Part shown: one piece after another, positions 12,181 to 23,480 of the stretch
Position numbering within the stretch: the stretch's first letter is position 1
Layout of the letters: each line of letters begins with the position of its first letter
Assembly: GCA_947579665.1 (NCBI GenBank)
Contig: OX388343.1
Location: 86,656,254 to 86,720,253, forward strand
From: Sympetrum striolatum
Lineage: Eukaryota > Arthropoda > Insecta > Odonata > Libellulidae
Length of the DNA stretch: 64,000 bases
Reading direction: 5' to 3'
Notes under the pieces: model-generated
Database searches by the model: none
What the model was told of the DNA's origin: nothing
The model's input: the letters and a program-made list of their open reading frames with translations, nothing else
Position numbers and translations under genes: made by a program

Positions 12181-12631
12181 ATGTTGTGTTGCGGGTGTGG
12201 CAGGAAACGGACTGTGTCGAATGAAGATAACATTTTAGCCCCAGATCAAGAAAAACGTTGTAATGGAGATGGGGAGGATGTGGCAGATAGCGGTCGCGTT
12301 TCGGAAAGTAATGAGAAGGTAGATAGTGCTGATAACAAAACCACTACGAAAGTGGAATGCAATACTAAGGGGAAAGAGGGCGCGGATGCCAAAATTGAAT
12401 CGGTTGTTTCCACCGGAAAGAATGATTCAGACGCCGCTGTCGAAAGTCAAGTAAACGACAGTAACCGTAGAGAGGAACCGCCCGGTGAAGCGAAAAGTTT
12501 CATTAGGGAGGACCTAGCCACTCTTCGTACCCGATTTTTTGCTGACTTGGATTCGGGAAAGGTTTCTGAGAGTTTTCCGGTGCACCAAATTCGTCCTGAC
12601 CCGATAGGCCAAGAGGTCGAGTATTTCTCAG
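12181..12631 (+). CDS. capt: CAP exon 1: 150-residue N-terminal extension
   Basis: It starts at ATG 12181 ([10 protein letters not shown]) and ends with a donor CTCAG|GTATCT, one base into an Asp codon. The product is hydrophilic, rich in Glu, Asp, Ser and Lys, and of low complexity. The cysteine cluster right after Met could be lipid-modified (inference). A strong acceptor-like sequence (TTTTTGTTTCATTAG) ends at 12172, eight bases before the ATG, so a 5' non-coding exon probably lies upstream. The canonical RLE coiled-coil motif of CAP is not seen here. Confidence 0.8.
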
Positions 12632-15600
12632 GTATCTAATCCAGGATATTTTCAGTTATACGTTTTTGTCTCAGCAACCAGTTTTAATAAAGGGCAAGCA
12701 TGCGGAACATTATCCCATACACCGACTAATTTAATGTTATACAACATTTTGTTTTTGGGTTAATAGGTCACTTTTACTAAAGTATCGTTTCTCTATATAT
12801 ATTTGTAAAATAACGTCTATGAATAACATGTCATAAATTTTTAACGCATAAGAACCCATCAATGTGCGGGAAGTATTTATGTAAAGATTGATAATACAAT
12901 AACAATTCTTGGGGTCGCTTCAAACGACAAGTATCATCGGTGAATCTTCGTTATGTGTGCTGAGTTTATAGTAACATCAATTGGTAATCATTTACGAATA
13001 TAAGTATAGATTGGTCCAAGGAAGTAATTTTTTTCGGTCACTTTATTCAATTTACGGGATAATTTCTTCAGAGTATTAATTTTTCTTTATTTTCTCATTT
13101 ATCGGAACTTGATAGTTTTTGTTGGTACAAAATTGAATTTTCTGATCCTTAATTCTGGCCTTTGATTTCTTCCAATTCTAAAAATTACTCTTTAGGTAAG
13201 ATTTAAAATTATATTCAGTCGTTTCCTTAGAACTAAAGCATCTCTTCAGCAACTTGTTAAGTTTTTGTAGAGGTACTCATGGTGGAATATGTTCTAGTGA
13301 TTGGAATTTGGATTTCCCCCTCCCCAAAACTATGTACGATTTACTTAATGATACTGCTGATTGTATCCACATAGTGAAATGTTTCAGCCAGTACTCATTT
13401 TGGTATCCGAAAATATTTCTTTATTGAAGGGGAAATAAGCCAATGATATTATTTTATATTTTTATAGATATGGCCACCGTATCTTCATTTGAAGCAATAC
13501 TGCAGGGTCCTTTTGCCACCTATTTGCAGAACTCATCAAAAATTGGAGGTGATGTTGCAGCTCAAGCAAAACTAGTTGAAGTGGCATTTAAGTAAGTTTA
13601 AGATGATGTACCTTTTATGAAACATAAATATCCTCAATAAACTGTCTGTTAACTGTGAATTCATCTAGAAATTTTTATCAAGATCCTTAGTTTCGCATTT
13701 CCTATATTTTATGTAGATATGTGTTCTTAGCACAAAAGATGTTAACAAAATGTCTATGCAGTCTATGTCTAGCAGTATTTAATTTATAAGCAGTTACCAT
13801 TCACATAATTATAGAAATATGTTTTAATGCAAAAATACTGGCAAAGATTTATTGATATTACAATCAGCTTTATGCATGGTACGGCTAAGATAATGATATA
13901 AGAGTAAATAGTTTTATTGTCAGTTTTTAATCTTTGAATGCAGTCTTCTGCTGCCAAGCCTTCGGTTTGCAATACTAAGTTAATGTTATGGTAATGAAGG
14001 CATTTTTATACCATGCAGATGTCTCGGGCTTAATCTCTTAGACAGTACATTCTCAGCAATTTTCAGGGATTTCAGGCCACTAGTCTACTCAGCCTGTAAA
14101 AATGTGTACCAGAGGTAAATCACTGGATAATAATTGTGTGGCATTTAGGTGGAAATTTGCCTTCATCTTATAATGTTAGCTTTAGGTGTTAGCAGTCTTA
14201 AATAGCCTGCTCCAAAAGGTCTTAATACTTGTGCTTGAATTATAATTATTTTTTAGGTTTTCCTTTGTTTATAATTACTCAACTAAGAGCTTCTTTAATT
14301 TTTTCAAATTTTCTTTCATTGTATGTACTGTACGGAAACTTCTTCTCTCCCCTTTGTTTCAAGGAAGATACTTGAGTATCATATAATTAACTTAATGACA
14401 AAAAATGAAAATTTCGTTCCCTCTTAAAGCAATAATGTAAACAGTATTTATAGCAACATTGGCGTAATAGTGATGAAATTTGCTGATGTAAAATGAAATG
14501 CTGCTTTAAAATGGTTATTAGGATTCAGAGTTTAAATATAAAATGAATATTAACGTCGATTGGAACTCAATTTCCACTGTATTTGCATTAAAATTATTGA
14601 GGACCCTCCCCAGTTATAATCAATTTTTTTGTTAAAATTTTCATCAGTAAAATCTGTCTGTGAAAGGTATACCTTGGTAATCTTACTTGTGCTGTAATTT
14701 TTGTTCATAAGACATTATGGAATACAGTAAATGAAACCTAAGATCTTTTCTTCTCTATAAAGATACAAAGAATTTAATCTATTACTTCTGAATTTATTGC
14801 AGTGCTCAGAGAGATTTTCTTATCACTGCATCAAAATCAGGTGCTCCTTCCAGCTCAAGTCTTCTTCAAGCTTTGTTGAAGCCCACTTCTGATGGAATTG
14901 GATCAACTCAGAGCTTCCGGGAAAGTCATAGAGGATCTCCACTTTTTAATCACTTGAGTGCTATTAGTGAAAGTATACCAGCTCTAGGATGGGTGGCTGT
15001 GGTAAGTTGTAATAATTATTTATACTTCTGAAATATGTTACCACAAGCTGTGGTTACCTCCTTGTGGTTAAGAATTGCTTCAATTGGTAGTTCTTTCTTG
15101 GGGAGCACCAAAATAAAAGGAGAGGTTAGGGTGTGAAATTCATTATTCTATGAAATAAATCCCAATGAAAAACATGAAAAGAGAATGAAGGGACCAGGAA
15201 TAAAACTCATCATCCACTTGCCAGGTGGCTAGTGCCTCCGCTCTTCCAAAACAGCATGTTCTGCCAAAGTAATTTGATTGGTTAGGGCAGCCCCTTGACA
15301 AGGAGAAGATTTGTGTTCAAGTCCTCCTTTTGCTAGACATCTCTTGTGTCCGTTTTTTTTTCATGGGATTCATACCTTGTTCAAAGTCGACCTATATCTT
15401 CTTTATAATTGTATTAAATAGTTTAAATAAATAGTTGAAAAAACAAAAGACCTGATGATGAGTTAACTTATTCAAATCTGTTCCTATCATTTTCAAATAT
15501 ATATTCCGTGTACAACGTGAATTAAAAATTTTTTGGATGAGTTCCATCATATCTCATCAGAAGTGATTAATTGGTTTTAACAACATATCAAAATTAACAA

Positions 15601-18600
15601 CTTTCAGTATAATTGTTTTGAGGGCCAATAGAGGTTACTTTTTTGTAAGAATATAATTTAAATATGTAACTTGAACAGCATGATCTCAGTAAATCTTGAA
15701 AACTTATGAAAAGTTCTTAGCAGTGTGGCTGAACTGAGAGTGCAATCCCAATTTTACTCCTAGAATAATTCAGTAATTTTTACTTGATTTTTTTGGATTA
15801 TATTTTTTGGATTGTGCCTATTTGATTGAAATTTTGGCCCTGTTCCTACTTCTACTATTTACTGTGAATGGCTAACTTTTCTTTGAATAGTTTTAAATGA
15901 TTGTTATGCAGTGAAGCATATGTTAATTGAAAGCATCTGCCTCTCCAAATAATTTAATTTGAAATGGATTATCTCCTGAAGCATGTGTTGCTAAATAGCA
16001 ATTTTCTAATTGTCTATGACTATTCATATGGTCTCAACTAATTGCAGAGTCCTACACCTGCTCCTTATGTCAAGGAAATGAATGATGCTGGACAGTTTTA
16101 TACCAACCGAGTTCTGAAGGAATGGAAGGAGAAGTAAGTTGTATTATCAATTATGTTACTAGTAAATCTGCATTATTTTTCAATTAGTGCATTTGTTAAA
16201 ATGTATAAATTTTAAAGAAAATTGTAAATCCTACGTAGATTTGTTCAGATGTAGTTATCCTTGTGGATAATGCTTACTGAATCACCAAAATTTAGTACAT
16301 GTTTTCCTTTTTGCCATCTTACATCTCAATGCCTTGGATGTTGGACTGAAACTACTGGTATTTTAAACATTTGTATACCAATTTATGCAAATTCTGTATA
16401 ACAGATTAGTCTTTGTCACAATGAAATATTTTCATTGTGGAAAAAGTATAGTATAAAAAGAATTTTTTTGAAGTCCATGGATGCAGCTGTAATTGTGTGA
16501 AACTCCAGGGTACCAGAGAAATAGTAAATGTTTGCATAATATTGTAAGAAACAAAATGAAATAGTTGATGCTGAAGATCTTCTATCTGTAATGTGTTGCA
16601 TTTTAAGTATGAAGTGTCTGATGGGTACAAGATTCTTGGATCTTGGTACCTTATGCAACGTTTCCGCAATCTTTTATCAGAATCTAGCTTAGTACTTCCT
16701 TATCTAAGCATATATTTATTTCTTATTTTCCTTTATCAGATAAGAGAGTTCTCTTAGGAAAGTATATCCATAATCTTCTTGTACGATTTTTGTCTTAAAA
16801 TGAGTAATTGGTTACTTCCCTATGCATAATTTCTAATACGAGTACAATGCTGCTTGCATACTGCAAGCAAATGGTTTAATTTTGAGTAAGAATAAACTTA
16901 TCATCACCAAGAAAATTCAACCAGTATGTTTTAAATGAGAAATATATTTACTGTCCGGCATCAAACCCGTGTCTTCCTGGTGATACTTACTATACAGCAC
17001 AACAGAAGATCACTATCTCTAACTATGTGTGAAAACTCAAGCAGAAATATTGGCTGCAACTGCCTCAAACGACGTCCTACTTCTCCCTTATATTCTTTAT
17101 GTAAGAAATGTTAATGTGCTCTGGCATCGAACCCAGGAATAGCATGGTCTTATCTAAATTTTTTTCTTAAACCTAGTCTTAATATATATCTTGTAGCTAA
17201 GCAAGAACTTCCTATCATCTCTATAAGTTCATAAAAAAATGAAAAACTACCCCAATGTATTTTAAATGAGAGGTTTTTGCATTGTCCCAGTGTCGAACCC
17301 AGGACATTATTCTGTAAAAATCATTAATGTTTTTGTTATATCATGACCATATCTGTAGGCTCCTTGAGTTTTGATTCTCTATCTATCTGGGAAGTAATTT
17401 TTAGAAATTCCTGAAAATCAAAGCAACGCATTTAAATGGGAGAAATCGGGATTTTGGGGCCTTCTGGGATCGAACCTATGGACAGAATGATCGATTTCTC
17501 ACTTTTCCAGGGGGTTTCTCGTTAGGGCCTTATACGCTATAAAAATTTTTCAAGTCAGTGACTCGTGTGGTTTAGCCTGTGAATTTGTATCCTATCTATA
17601 TGCCTATCTATAAACCTATCTATATATATGAATAATCCATAGAAGGAATTATATATAATAGATGTTCAAATATTGATGAATTTTATCAAAATTTTATCAT
17701 GTTCAAGATAGTGTTTGATAAATCTTGATTAGTTTGTGATGGCCTCTTGGAGGATATTACTTTTGTTCATGTATATTTACTCATCTCCATCAAGCTCTAG
17801 TCTTAAGTAAAGTTTTTTTGTGATAAAAGTATGAAAATTATGCTTGAAAAATCCATTTCTCATAGTTCAGGAATATATGGTCTGTTTTTAAATGTAAGGT
17901 CACCTTATATTAAAACAAATAAAACAGTATATGAATGTGGTACAGTATGCTAGAGGTCTGCATGGGCCAAAAATTTCAGCCCAAGTCCGGTTCTTTCGTC
18001 GTTGAGCCCCACCCGGCCCGAATTTTCCATAAATTGTTGTGAATTGTGAACTAATACATTCTTTACAACCCTTCACGAAGACCGAGCATTTTGTTTAAGC
18101 ATTTTGTTACAACTTTAAGAGGCTTTTGCCGCTATGCAAGAAACTAACGCTCTTTAAGAACGAATAATTCTCTCCTCCTAGAATTTTCCATGGGCCCAAA
18201 CCCGATAGACTGCTTGCTTACCCGTCCCATGCAGACCTCTGCAGTGTGTCACTACGGAGAGTTGTATATAGCGATACTACTGGTTCAGATATTTTTTCTG
18301 CTGTGCTGCTGCTACCATTATCTGGTGAAGTCCTCCTAAGCTCTACAGAACTTATCAAGAGGTGCTTCACCAAGCAACAGCAAAAATAGATGAACGCACA
18401 ACCTTTCCCTAATCAGAAGAATCGGTTCAGCCAGGACGCGAACCCAGGTCCTTGGGGTTGTGTATTAGTGTGTGCACTGTCGCAGTAGCTAGAACGCTAA
18501 TGCTCCGACACCAAGCTGCTCTGACCCAATCAAACCCAAACCGTTCAGAAATCAAGGACTAGTGGTTAGCTTGAGCTAATCATCTGGGTGTTGATAAAAT

Positions 18601-21600
18601 TGGAAGCTCAGCAAATAAAATAATGTTCTCCTTTTATAATTTCTCAGAGATAAAACCCACGTGGAATGGACCAAGGCATGGATACAGACACTTTCTGAAC
18701 TTCAGCAGTATGTTAAGCAATATCATACCACTGGTTTGTGCTGGGGTGGTCGTGGGGCTCCTGAAGGTGGTATGCCTGCACCTCCTCCTCCACCACCTGG
18801 ACCCATGCCACCTCCACCTCCTCCTATGGAAAGTTTTGATGGAGTCGGAGTAGGGGACGTTCAAGACCGCTCAGCACTTTTTGCTGAAATAAATCAAGGG
18901 GAAGGCATCACCAGAAGTGAGTTTTGTCTTTTTAAAGTTTTATATTTTTGACCGATTTTGATAAACTTCATTTACTAAAAAAAGATGCTATGAGAGGTCT
19001 TAAAATTGTGCCCTATATGCCCTGAAAACAGATAATTGCTAAACACAAAAGTGCTGCATTTAGGCCAATGAAAAATAATACAGCTTCAATCTGCAATCAT
19101 TAATATAGTAATATCAGTTAAGATCTTAAGTGAATTAAATAAATAAAATTGATTTTATAATTTTCCTTTTTTAATAATTTACTACTCAACATATGGCTCC
19201 AAATTTAATAAGTCATTGCCTAAATAGAATAATGTATAATTCATCACGAAACTTTAATCCTCACCCAGAGAGTGATTGAAATAAAATTTGTCTTTGTCTA
19301 AGTATCAAAAATTCCATTCACAAACAACCCCACTCTTGGGGTTATGGACTTTTAATCTTGAAATTGCTAGTGCAAAATATTAAGGAAACAGTCTATTGAT
19401 TTTTACATCTTACTATTTTCATTGTTTAGACAGTTTAAATTACAGAAAATAATGATTATCTGGGATTTAATTCAGCAAAATGGTAATAAAAGGTCATTTT
19501 GGTATCCCTCTTGGTGTGTTTTTGGGTAAACTTTTTATTGTATCTTTTAGTGTTTGAATTATTAACCGTCTTTTTCAAAATTGGATTCACATATTTGCTC
19601 TTAGGATTTTGCCTTTGCTCAATCTAAGAAAATTACCATGGTTTAGAACTGTATTGAAAATTAAATTAATAATAACTTTATAGTAACATTTCATGGAAAA
19701 TATACATTGAAAAAGTGACCAAACTCTGCTTCGAAGATTCCAGTTGGTATGAGAGCAAACAGGGGGAAAACCCTCTATTCTCCTGTAAGAAACAAAGCCT
19801 CACTATTGCCTTAAAGTAGAGTTCTAGATTTGAACAGAACAAGTTTACGTGGGTCGATTTCAACTTCATTTCTGATGATATTTGAACAAGAATGACTTTA
19901 TCAATGGTGCAGAGAAGATATTATGCTTATATATCAATAAAAATGGATCAAAATCAAGGATCGATATGACACTTACAAAAGGTTTAGTTTACACACTATT
20001 CATTGTTTTTATAAAATAAAGTCTTTATTGCAGTGTTAATATAGTCATTCTTATCCAATTATCAACAGAAATGCAGTTAATATTGACCAATGAAAGCTAT
20101 TAATCTTGTTTTTATCCATCCAAATCTGGCGTAGAGGTGGCCTTACATAGGACTTTGTTTCAGCCATAAGACAATACTGCCTGGAATTCTAGAATGGGCA
20201 ATAGTACAGTACCATTAGGGATTATGATTGTCTATTGGCAATAGGTAGTTAAGAAACACAAGCACAGACCAACAATATGAAAGTAGGCCTATAAACCCTT
20301 ATTTATTTGCCTGCTGATAGGTTTACCATTAGTCAAAAGAGATATTTCTGCTGTATAATTGTATAAATTTTTTATATCAGTTTCAAAACGTTACAAAAAT
20401 TCATATCAAAACAAGTACACAAAACTTGGATAAATCTGGTTGATAATAATTTTATGTTGCTAATAAAGAAATGTTTCTCTCCTTCTCAGGCTTGAAGAAG
20501 GTAACACCTGATATGCAAACCCACAAAAATAAAGGCCCTAGATCAGGCCCAGCACCATTCAAAGCTCCTGCAAATGATTCATCTATGAAGGGTTTTGCAT
20601 CTGTAAAAGGGCCTGGTGCTGCTAAACCTCCAGTATTTGCACGTGAAGGAAAGAAGTGGCTGGTGGTAAGTGAATCAGAGCATGTATAATATATGTGGTT
20701 TATACACAATTATTTTCTAGTTTTATAAGATCTCTTTTTATAGAATATGGTGATTGTATTTTTGGACTTAGCACGGCGTTTTGTTTGGTCACGTAATCTT
20801 ATGCCTGTTACTCCTGTTGGATAGTGTCTCTTAATTGCAATGTGCAATATCTTCTTGCATCTAAAAAGAATTTTAAATGTTACAGGAAAATCAGAAGAAC
20901 AATACTTCTTTAGTAGTGGACAATGCGGAGATGAACAATGTGGTGTATATGTACAAGTGTGAAGGCTCAACCCTTACAGTGCGAGGAAAAATCAATTCTG
21001 TGGTAGTCGACTCTTGCCGAAAGTCCTCTGTTGTGTTCGATTCCCTTGTTTCATCAATTGAATTCATCAACTGCCAGTCAGTACAGATGCAGGTATGTTT
21101 TATATTTTTAGTTTATGGTAGATTTTTAAAATCAACATTTTTTCTCTCTGCTTCTGAAGCATTAGGATCACATAGTCCTATTAAGTGTTAGATTGGGTGA
21201 TAGACTGACATACAGCATGAACATGTTTTATCTACTTGTCCTTGGTACTATTTAAACTTGATGATTACACTAAGCTTCAAAACTTTAAGCTGAACTAATT
21301 TATAATATTGTAAATTCAGTTGAAATATCTATGTGAAATAATTGGTAGAGGTGTTGCTAATGTATACCATGATAAAATCACCTAAAAAGGCATTCTGATT
21401 GTTGAAATTCTGCATTATACTTGTAGGTGCTGGGAAAGGTCCCCACAATAACCATTGACAAAACTGATGGCTGTCAAATGTATTTGAACAAAGAATCCTT
21501 GGATGTTGAAATAGTTAGCTCAAAGTCATCAGAAATGAATGTTATGGTGCCTCTGCCCAATGGAGATTATGTAAGTAACTTGTTGCTGTTGTAGTTTAAA

Positions 21601-21768
21601 AGAGATGATTTCATTTCTTTTCATTGAAATTGAAAAGATGCAGGATTATTTAGTAACTCCTTTTTGTCGTCTTCCTTTATCTAGACGGAACATCCAATAC
21701 CAGAGCAGTACAAGACTACCATCGGTCCTAAAGGTTTGAAGACAGAAGTGGTTGAATGTAAAGCATAA
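12181..21768 (+). CDS. capt: Adenylyl cyclase-associated protein (CAP), long form, 9 exons, 579 residues
   Basis: CAP recycles cofilin-bound ADP-actin and promotes nucleotide exchange on actin monomers in the cytoplasm. The join is 12181-12631, 13468-13591, 14803-15001, 16048-16133, 18648-18916, 20490-20665, 20886-21092, 21427-21570 and 21685-21768; every junction keeps frame. Residues 1-150 are an extension unlike the CAP core, starting [10 protein letters not shown]. Residues 152 to about 317 are the helical CAP N domain (GGDVAAQ, LFNHLSA, then ALGWVAV and [15 protein letters not shown]). A poly-proline segment follows at 330-346. [13 protein letters not shown] at 378-390 is the WH2-like actin-binding motif. 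Residues from about 425 to the end form the C-terminal CARP beta-helix ([23 protein letters not shown]). The ATG at 12181 is the first in frame. The Met at residue 152 would give a short form of about 428 residues. Confidence 0.93.
13468..13591 (+). CDS. capt: CAP exon 2: start of the core protein
   Basis: The acceptor is TTTTTATAG and the donor is GTAAGT. It codes [16 protein letters not shown], then [16 protein letters not shown], the conserved first helix of the CAP N domain. ATG 13470-13472 matches the short-isoform start known in other CAP genes, but the extension exon splices to it in frame. Confidence 0.92.
14803..15001 (+). CDS. capt: CAP exon 3: N-domain helices
   Basis: The acceptor is TTTATTGCAG and the donor is GTAAGT. 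It codes [16 protein letters not shown], then [29 protein letters not shown], a conserved segment of the CAP helical domain. Confidence 0.93.
15215..15340 (+). repeat. Possible tRNA-derived SINE in CAP intron 3
   Basis: CCAGGTGGCTAGTGCCTCC at 15221 resembles an A box and GTGTTCAAGTCCTCC at about 15313 a B box. The spacing of about 90 bases is longer than in a tRNA. No clear poly(A) tail or target duplication was found. Confidence 0.3.
16048..16133 (+). CDS. capt: CAP exon 4: N-domain helix
   Basis: This 86-base exon lies between AATTGCAG and GTAAGT. It codes [20 protein letters not shown] and RVLKEWKE. The [22 protein letters not shown] pattern is highly conserved in CAP proteins. Confidence 0.94.
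16900..17600 (-). repeat. Tandem array (about 166-176 bp period) in CAP intron 4
   Basis: Four units carry a GGCATCGAACCCAGGA-like core at about 16958, 17123, 17290 and 17467, so they are spaced roughly 166-176 bp. Most units have a TTTTAAATGAGA-like element about 30 bp before the core. The reverse complement of the core (GGGTTCGATGCC) matches a tRNA B box. The array end (TTTTTCAAGTCAGTGACTCGTG, shown here in short form as TCAAGTCAGTGACTCG) is shared with the array at 22.6-23.5 kb. Confidence 0.65.
17951..18241 (-). mobile_element. hAT-like MITE with TAGAGGTCTGCATGGGCC ends, copy 2
   Basis: It is 291 bp and inverted relative to copy 1 at 9002-9354; for example 'AAGAGGCTTTTGCCGCTATG' here is the reverse of the matching stretch there. 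The flanks CAGTATGC (17943-17950) and CAGTGTGT (18242-18249) fit an aged 8-bp duplication with two differences. Confidence 0.75.
18428..18530 (-). repeat. tRNA-derived SINE fragment in CAP intron 4
   Basis: On the minus strand, a TGGTGTCGGAGCATTAGC stretch (A-box-like) is followed at tRNA-like distance by CTGGGTTCGCGTCCTGGC (B-box-like). It lies just upstream of CAP exon 5. No tail was recognised. Confidence 0.45.
18648..18916 (+). CDS. capt: CAP exon 5: end of N domain and poly-proline region
   Basis: It codes [30 protein letters not shown] and then CWGGRG, two poly-proline runs (a profilin/SH3 ligand type) and a Gly/Asp linker that ends at INQGEGITR. The donor is A|GTGAGT in phase 1. Confidence 0.94.
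20490..20665 (+). CDS. capt: CAP exon 6: WH2-like motif and linker
   Basis: The acceptor is CTCCTTCTCAG. It codes [15 protein letters not shown], the conserved actin-binding WH2/verprolin-like motif of CAP, then a basic Pro/Ala linker and the beginning of the C-terminal domain (GKKWLV). The donor is GTAAGT. Confidence 0.94.
20886..21092 (+). CDS. capt: CAP exon 7: CARP domain, first half
   Basis: It lies between TGTTACAG and GTATGT and has 69 codons in phase 0. It codes [58 protein letters not shown]. Parallel beta-helix repeats of this type form the actin-nucleotide-exchange domain. Confidence 0.94.
21427..21570 (+). CDS. capt: CAP exon 8: CARP domain, second half
   Basis: The acceptor is ATACTTGTAG and the donor is GTAAGT. 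It codes [40 protein letters not shown] and VPLPNGDY, conserved CAP C-terminal strands. Confidence 0.94.
21685..21768 (+). CDS. capt: CAP exon 9: C-terminus and stop
   Basis: The acceptor is CCTTTATCTAG. It codes [20 protein letters not shown] and then EVVECKA with TAA at 21766-21768. The PIPEQ(Y/F)K pattern is the conserved CAP C-terminal signature. A possible ATTAAA polyadenylation signal is at 21920-21925. Confidence 0.94.
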   Translation, partial: TEHPIPEQYKTTIGPKGLKTEVVECKA

Positions 21769-22639
21769 CATGTAAAATAAGTGGAAGCCTTTGGTTTGCT
21801 GTATTCATACCTGCTTTTCTGTGCCCTGTTATTTTTTGCTATCTAAATTGGCTTCTCTTTGTTGAGTAGTGGATTATAATGAATTGGCTCAATTACATTC
21901 AGGCCATGAATGAACATATATTAAAGTGTTATTTCTTCTCAGAAAATTGTAAGGCCAACCAAAATTTTATAGATCTTCTGGTTTTGAAGGAAGATGTAAT
22001 TTTATATATGACACTGACGGAAAGATTTTAATTGGCAAAAGAAGTTTCATTGAGAGAAGAGCATTTCCATGGCATAATTTGGATGAATACTAAGTTGATT
22101 ACTTTTGGTTTGTGTCAACTGATTGGATCCAAGATGAATAACTTGGAAACCAATCAGATGGGTTTGTTGTACTAAATATGAATATTGAATTGGTGCATTT
22201 TTAGGAAATATATTTATAATTGTAAAATATGGTGGTGATATCAAATACTGCTTTCTTGTGCATTGTTTTGAATTGAACTGTCAGCTACTAATGATGGGCT
22301 ATGACTGTGAGTTTTTTAATACCTTTCTGAATTTTGTATCCAAAGTATGACTTGTATTTAAGGGAGTATTATTCCTGATGAATTATTCTCTTATACAGGT
22401 AAAGAATCTTTTCCTCTACTATAATGTAAATTAACTTACAATTGCATTAAGTATTATTTCTGGTATTATATTTAGAAAATTAACAGTTTCTTAACGTAAA
22501 GATTGTTTTTATTTAACCTAATTTAACTTTTTTTACTCTCACTGGACATCCATTATATAAGGGTGATTTATATATTTGTTTGAAGGAATTAAAAGAAGAT
22601 TCAGAATTTCATGTCTTTTAATGGCTCAACATTTTGGGT

Positions 22640-23480
22640 TTGCCCTATGACATCAAACTCAACCTAGTGCTTCTAGTTCACCCCAAATTAAAGTTTAATA
22701 ATATGAGTAAAAATGGGGACTTCGGGGCCATCTGGCATCGAACCCATGACACTGAGATTCAAAGTTGCATTTTTTCTGTTGGTTACACCCTTTGGGCAGT
22801 ACTTCTGTTCACATGCATGGTCATAGAATTTACATTTTCTCGGTATTTCTATCATACACAATTTGAAATTCCCTGCATATCTTTCAAATGGTAGAGCTGC
22901 TGGTGTCGAACCCAGGACCTTTTGGAAGATGTGAATATATATAATATGGTAGAAATAAAACTTGTCTAATTCAAATTTTGAAGTCTATATCATACCAGGA
23001 AGGTCCTAAAATAAGACTGTTGTCCTCATTTGAAATGCAAAGGGTAATGTAAATGGCTCTCTGGGATCGCACCAAGGACCATTGGGGAAATGTTAAACCG
23101 TATATAAAATTTATTTATAATTTCTACTCGCATACTTTGTTTCAAGTTTCCATGTTAATGGCAAGAGGTTAAATAAAATTCTCAAAAATCGCCGCTATGC
23201 ATTTTAAATAGGAGGATATTTGCCTGACCTAGTGTCAAACCAAGGATAATCCTGGAAGATGTCTTTGTGGTTTTGGTTGGATATGCACGGCTTCTAGCGA
23301 TCCCTTGAATTTCCTATTTCTAATTTGCCGGGAGGTGCCTCAAAAACATTTTAGAAAATCCTCACAATGCATCCTTATGGAAAAATTGGGATTTCAGGGC
23401 CATTGAACCCATGACACTGAGGCCGCCATAGTGGTAGAAATTTCAAGTTAGTGACACTTGTGGAACATGGATAGAATTTT
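22640..23480 (-). repeat. Tandem array (about 150-178 bp period) downstream of CAP
   Basis: Five units carry the same core as the array in CAP intron 4: GGCATCGAACCCATGA at 22734, GTGTCGAACCCAGGAC at 22913, GGGATCGCACCAAGGA at 23063, a degenerate one at 23232 and CATTGAACCCATGACA at 23401. The final part (TTTCAAGTTAGTGACACTTG at about 23438) aligns with the end of the other array. The B-box-like sense is the minus strand. Confidence 0.65.

Noticed and set aside
16406..16669. Two overlapping minus-strand open frames in CAP intron 4
   Set aside because: There is no domain and no splice context; they are chance frames in AT-rich DNA.
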